In this document: in pieces, positions 5,534 through 8,856 of the stretch
Layout: every line of letters starts with the position of its first letter
Numbering within the stretch: position 1 is the first letter of the stretch
Origin: an uncultured bacterium
Lineage (GTDB): Bacteria; Hydrogenedentota; Hydrogenedentia; Hydrogenedentales; CAITNO01
Length of the DNA stretch: 8,856 bases
Direction of reading: 5' to 3'
NCBI GenBank assembly: GCA_937923585.1
Contig: CALDSM010000435.1
Location: 1-8,856 of the forward strand
Program-made: the position numbers and the translations under genes
Notes under the pieces: generated by a model
Told to the model about the DNA's origin: nothing
Databases searched by the model: none
The model's input: the letters and a program-made list of their open reading frames with translations, nothing else

Positions 5534-8500
5534 CTAGCACCCTGAGAAGCACACGCCCAGGAGTGTTCCAAGTGCGGTAAGCGCGCCGAGAATAATCGCA
5601 ATCAGGTTGAAGCCCTTGCAGCCGCTCGGATCGAGCGTTGCCACCGCGTCGTCGGTGGCCGTCACGGGCGGACCAAACAGGTTGTTCGCGTGGACTGTGG
5701 CAACGTTCACCACGCGCTCGTTGGCAACGTCCTCCTCCGTCACCGTGTAGGTTCCGGTGAACGTCGTGCTGTCCGACGCACCCGGGGCCAGTTCGGCAAT
5801 CGGGCCGCCGGTCACGGGAATCAGCGTGTCCGAGAGTGTCACGTTGTACAGGCTCACATTGCCGGTGTTCGTTATGGTGAACCGGTAGGTGATGACGTCG
5901 CCCGCCTCGCTGAAGGTCGCCGGAACGGCTTCCTTGGCCAGACTTACCGTGGCCGTCTGGACCGCGGTCACCGTCACCGTGTCGTCGTCGCTCACCGGCG
6001 GTCCCGACGGCGGATTGCCCGACGTCGTGGCCGTGTTGGCATAGCTTCCCGCGTTGATGTCCGCCTGTGTCACCGTGTGGCTCGCCGTGAACGTTGCGCT
6101 GTCCGACGCGCCCGGAGCCAGCGTTGCAAGCGGTCCGCCCGAAACCGTGGCCGACGGGTCGGTCACGGTCACGTTCGTCAGCGTCACGTTGCCCGTGTTC
6201 GTCACGGTGAAGCTATAGTCCAGCACGTCCCCCACGCTGCCGTAACTCGCCCGCATCGCGGTCTTCACCACGCTGATGCCGGGATTGGTCACCGCGGGCA
6301 CCCGCACGGAGTCACTGTCGCTCACCGGCGGTCCCGACGGCGGTGTGCCCGAAGTGGTGGCCGTGTTGGCAAAGGCGCCGGCATCGAGATCCGCCTGTGT
6401 CACCGTGTGGCTCGCCGTGAAGGTCGTGCTGTCCGAGGCGCCCGGAGCCAGTGTGATGGGGCCGCCCGCCACCGTGGCCGACGGATCGGTCACGGTCACG
6501 CCGGTCAGCGTCACGTTGCCCGTGTTCGTCACGGTGAAAGTGTAGGTCAGCACATCGCCGACGGCGTTGTAGTTCGTCTGCATCGCGGTCTTGACGACGC
6601 TGATGCCGGGGTTGGTCACCGCGGGCACCGTCACGGTGTCGGTGTCAGTCACCGGCGGTCCCGACGGCGGCGTGCCCGAAGTGGTGGCCGTGTTGGCAAA
6701 ACTGCCCGCATTCAGGTCCGCCTGCGTCACCGTGTGGCTCGCCGTAAATGTCGTACTGTCCGAGGCGCCCGGAGCCAGTGTGATGGGGCCGCCCGCCACC
6801 GTGGCCGACGGATCGGTCACGGTCACGCCGGTCAGCGTCACGTTGCCCGTGTTCGTCACGGTGAAAGTGTAGGTCAGCACATCGCCGACGGCGTTGTAGT
6901 TCGTCTGCATCGCGGTCTTGACGACGCTGATGCCGGGGTTGGTCACCGCGGGCACCGTCACGGTGTCGGTGTCAGTCACCGGCGGTCCCGACGGCGGCGT
7001 GCCCGTCCCGGTGGCCGTGTTGGCAAAGCTGCCGGCGTCAACGTCCGTCTGCGTTACCGTGTGACTCGCCGTGAACGTCGTGCTGTCCGAGGCGCCCGGT
7101 GCCAGCGTCGCAAGCGGTCCGCCCAAGACTGTCGCCGACGGGTCGGTCACGGTCACGTTCGTCAGCGTCACATTGCCCGTGTTCGTCACGGTGAACGCAT
7201 AGGTCAGCACGTCACCCGCGGCCGCGTAGTTCGTCTGCTGCGCCGTCTTTACCAGTTGGATCGAGGGGTTGGGAACAACCAGCGCGGGCACCGACACAGT
7301 GTCGCTGTCCGTCACGTCCGGGCCGGACGGCGGTGTGCCCGTCGCCGTGGCCGTGTTGCCGTAGCTGCCCGCGTCCACATCGGCCTGTGTCACGGTATGG
7401 GTCGCCGTGAACGTCGTGCTGTCCGAGGCACCCGGCGCCAGCGAGGCAATCGGGCCGCCAGCAACCGTCGCCGACGGATCGGTCACGATCACGTTGGTCA
7501 GCGTCACAATGCCCGCGTTGGTCACGGTGAACGTGTAGTTCAGCACATCGCCGATCGCGGCAAAGTTCGTTTGCAGCGGCGTCTTCACCAACTGGATGGC
7601 GGCATAGTTCGGAGGAACGGTTGCACTGGCCGTTGCCGACACGGTTGCCTTCTCCGCCGGACCGGACACGCTCTTGATCACGTGATAAGTGCCCGTGACC
7701 GTCGCCGTGTTCGTGAAATAGCCCCTGTCCACGTCGGCCTGCGTCACTGCATAACTCGCCGTGAAGGTTGCCGTGTCCGTTGCGCCGGGCGCAAGCGCGG
7801 CAATCGTGCCGCCGCCCACCGTTGTCACCGGGTCTGTCAGGGTCAAATTGGTTAGCGTCACATTGCCGGTGTTGGCCACGGTGAACGTGTAGGTGAGCAC
7901 GTCTCCTGGAGCAAAGTAACTCTCCTGCATGGCCGTCTTGACCAGGCTGATGGAGGCGCCCACGGATGCCGACACCGTTGCGGTGTCGCTGTCTGTTACC
8001 ACCGGCCCTGACGGCGGGGAGCCCGTCACCGTGGCCGTGTTCGTGAACAGGCCGGCGTCCACATCGGCCTGCGTGGTCGTGTAGCTTGCGGTGAACGTCG
8101 TGTTGTCCGACGCGCCCGGCGCAAGGCTCGCAATCGTGCCTCCCGAAACCGTCGCCAGGGGGTCGCTCACCGTCACGTTCGTCAACGTCACATTCCCCGT
8201 GTTCGTCACGGTGAACGTGTAGGCCAGCACATCGCCCGCGGCGTCAAAGCTGGACTGTACGGCGGCCTTTCCAAGCGATATCGCCGCCGCTTGCGCCGCG
8301 GGAACTGTGGCCTCATCGTCGGCCGTCACATCGGGGCCGGCGGGCGGCGTGCCGGTCACCGTGGCCGCGTTCGTGAACGAACCCGCATCCACGTCGGCCT
8401 GCGTCACCGTGTAGCTCGCGGTAAACGTCGCGCTGTCCGACGCGCCCGGCGCAAGGCTCGCAATCGGGCCGCCCGACACCGTCGCCAGGGGATCGCTCAC

Positions 8501-8856
8501 TGTGACGTTCGTCAGCGTCACATTGCCGGTATTCGTCACGGTGAACGTGTAGGCCAGCACATCGCCCGCAGTGTCGTAGTTCGCCTGCACCGCGTCCTTG
8601 TCCAACGAAATGGACGGGCTTTGCACGGCGGGCACCGTCCTGTGGCACACGCTCGCCACCGGCGGGCCGCTCGGCGGCGTCCCTGTGGCGGTCGCGGTGT
8701 TGTAAAAACTGCCGGTATCCAGGTCCGCCTGCGTGACCGCATAGGTGGCCGTGAAGGTCGTGCCGTCCAGCTCGCCCGGAGCCAGTGTGATCGGGCCGCC
8801 GGATACCGTCGCCTGCGGGTCCGTCACGGTGACGTTTGTCAGCGTCACATTGCCGG
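5534..8856 (-). CDS. Giant DUF11/DUF7507-type repeat surface protein, C-terminal part (5' end outside window)
   Basis: The reading frame enters from the right edge and ends at TAG 5536-5534. More than 1,104 residues are visible, and the true start lies beyond the window. It consists of tandem immunoglobulin-like domains of about 110 residues of the 'conserved repeat' type (DUF11/DUF7507, TIGR01451-like). Each has the plan SISLVKTA, GDVLTYTFTVTNTGNVTLTN, TVTDPSATV, GGPIASLAPGASDSTTF, VTQADVDAGSFANTAT, then a linker such as GTPPSGPPVTDTDTVTVPA. Nine domains are complete and one is partial. Composition is rich in Thr, Val, Ala, Asp and Gly with almost no Cys. This suggests an extended, secreted or surface-anchored stalk. 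The last domain (967-1076) is the most divergent and may be a cap. The C-terminus (1077-1104) is hydrophobic and flanked by cysteines. Ligand and function are unknown; adhesion, matrix or S-layer roles are guesses. No signal peptide can be seen because the N-terminus is missing. Confidence 0.88.
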   Translation of the reverse strand, partial: GNVTLTNVTVTDPQATVSGGPITLAPGELDGTTFTATYAVTQADLDTGSFYNTATATGTPPSGPPVASVCHRTVPAVQSPSISLDKDAVQANYDTAGDVLAYTFTVTNTGNVTLTNVTVSDPLATVSGGPIASLAPGASDSATFTASYTVTQADVDAGSFTNAATVTGTPPAGPDVTADDEATVPAAQAAAISLGKAAVQSSFDAAGDVLAYTFTVTNTGNVTLTNVTVSDPLATVSGGTIASLAPGASDNTTFTASYTTTQADVDAGLFTNTATVTGSPPSGPVVTDSDTATVSASVGASISLVKTAMQESYFAPGDVLTYTFTVANTGNVTLTNLTLTDPVTTVGGGTIAALAPGATDTATFTASYAVTQADVDRGYFTNTATVTGTYHVIKSVSGPAEKATVSATASATVPPNYAAIQLVKTPLQTNFAAIGDVLNYTFTVTNAGIVTLTNVIVTDPSATVAGGPIASLAPGASDSTTFTATHTVTQADVDAGSYGNTATATGTPPSGPDVTDSDTVSVPALVVPNPSIQLVKTAQQTNYAAAGDVLTYAFTVTNTGNVTLTNVTVTDPSATVLGGPLATLAPGASDSTTFTASHTVTQTDVDAGSFANTATGTGTPPSGPPVTDTDTVTVPAVTNPGISVVKTAMQTNYNAVGDVLTYTFTVTNTGNVTLTGVTVTDPSATVAGGPITLAPGASDSTTFTASHTVTQADLNAGSFANTATTSGTPPSGPPVTDTDTVTVPAVTNPGISVVKTAMQTNYNAVGDVLTYTFTVTNTGNVTLTGVTVTDPSATVAGGPITLAPGASDSTTFTASHTVTQADLDAGAFANTATTSGTPPSGPPVSDSDSVRVPAVTNPGISVVKTAMRASYGSVGDVLDYSFTVTNTGNVTLTNVTVTDPSATVSGGPLATLAPGASDSATFTASHTVTQADINAGSYANTATTSGNPPSGPPVSDDDTVTVTAVQTATVSLAKEAVPATFSEAGDVITYRFTITNTGNVSLYNVTLSDTLIPVTGGPIAELAPGASDSTTFTGTYTVTEEDVANERVVNVATVHANNLFGPPVTATDDAVATLDPSGCKGFNLIAIILGALTALGTLLGVCFSGC
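5537..5620 (-). other. Cys-flanked hydrophobic C-terminal tail of the repeat protein
   Basis: The last 28 residues follow the terminal domain. They begin with CKGFN, run through about 20 mostly hydrophobic residues rich in Leu, Ile, Ala and Gly (about 1080-1099), and end in VCFSGC. Cysteines are at 1077, 1100 and 1104, and the only other Cys visible in the protein is C68. There is no LPXTG, no PEP-CTERM motif and no basic stop-transfer tail. It could be a membrane anchor or a lineage-specific sorting signal. Confidence 0.6.
6429..6678 (-). repeat. Identical 250-bp direct repeat, copy 1
   Basis: By direct reading this stretch is identical base for base to 6756-7005, at an offset of 327 bp (109 codons). 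It spans the end of one domain and the beginning of the next, so the duplicated unit is one domain length but its conserved block straddles a domain border. Flanking bases differ (GTCGTG versus GTCGTA on one side, GAAGTG versus GTCCCG on the other). Confidence 0.9.
6756..7005 (-). repeat. Identical 250-bp direct repeat, copy 2
   Basis: Second copy of the block at 6429-6678. Identity extends through synonymous positions, whereas other domains of the gene differ at many of them, which points to a recent duplication or gene conversion. Because this is longer than common short reads, the copy number in the assembly should be regarded as provisional. Confidence 0.9.

Larger units (their letters stand above)
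5621..8856 (-). repeat. Tandem array of about 330-bp domain-coding repeats (9 full + 1 partial)
   Basis: Translated units, in protein order from the right edge, lie at 8615-8856 (partial), 8285-8614, 7955-8284, 7601-7954, 7265-7600, 6935-7264, 6608-6934, 6281-6607, 5951-6280 and 5621-5950. Lengths are 110, 110, 118, 112, 110, 109, 109, 110 and 110 residues. Neighbours tend to be most alike (units 2 and 3; units 7 and 8 in protein order), as expected from stepwise tandem duplication. The 118-residue unit (7601-7954) has a different linker, lacking the PPSGPPVTD motif and carrying a Lys/Ser/Ala-rich stretch instead. Confidence 0.92.

Noticed and set aside
6276..6872. Two near-identical plus-strand frames of 89 and 93 residues
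   Set aside because: They are antisense shadows of the duplicated domains in the minus-strand gene, and their similarity simply reflects the 250-bp identical repeat.
5690..7855. A 721-residue plus-strand open frame opposite the repeat gene
   Set aside because: It is Arg/His/Gly-rich, repeats with the same period as the minus-strand domains, and has no recognisable domain. It is the mirror of a GC-rich repetitive gene lacking stops on the other strand.
5621..8856. Possible CRISPR array or mobile repeat in the periodic region
   Set aside because: The period is about 330 bp, always a multiple of three, and the whole unit is coding. It is a protein-domain repeat, not a repeat-spacer array.

Overview
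The window comes from a diderm (Gram-negative) bacterium that makes lipopolysaccharide. It carries the end of an outer-membrane assembly gene, a periplasmic chaperone gene and two lipid A genes in one co-directional run. The DNA looks GC-rich throughout. A single-gene LpxC-FabZ fusion is best known from Bacteroidota and also occurs in other FCB/PVC-type lineages. Combined with the GC-rich codons and a giant DUF11-type repeat protein, an uncultured FCB/PVC-like lineage (for example Hydrogenedentota-like) is a reasonable guess, but that placement is inference only.

Left half, + strand (1-4418): bamA (3' part), skp/ompH, lpxD, lpxC-fabZ. BamA inserts beta-barrel proteins into the outer membrane, and Skp carries unfolded barrels across the periplasm to it. 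LpxD and LpxC catalyse consecutive early steps of lipid A synthesis, and FabZ supplies the 3-hydroxyacyl-ACP/fatty-acid branch point. A good extended -10 promoter and a leader of roughly 85 nt precede skp, so skp-lpxD-lpxC/fabZ can probably be transcribed apart from bamA. lpxD and lpxC overlap in ATGA. The run ends after fabZ: no lpxA or lpxB follows, and the next gene is convergent.

Right half, - strand (4604-8856): a YhhN/TMEM86-family eight-helix membrane protein (4604-5260) lies downstream of a very large, 5'-truncated surface or secreted protein (5534-8856). The 273 bp between them holds a strong hairpin with a U-rich tail that fits a terminator for the large gene. The large protein is nine complete tandem domains of about 110 residues plus part of a tenth, and it ends in an unusual Cys-hydrophobic-Cys tail. 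One domain-sized unit has been duplicated so recently that 250 bp are identical in two adjacent copies.

I found no RNA genes, CRISPR arrays, insertion sequences or phage genes. The most distinctive element is the repeat protein with its non-canonical C-terminal tail. The rest is conserved envelope-biogenesis machinery in a slightly unusual arrangement.
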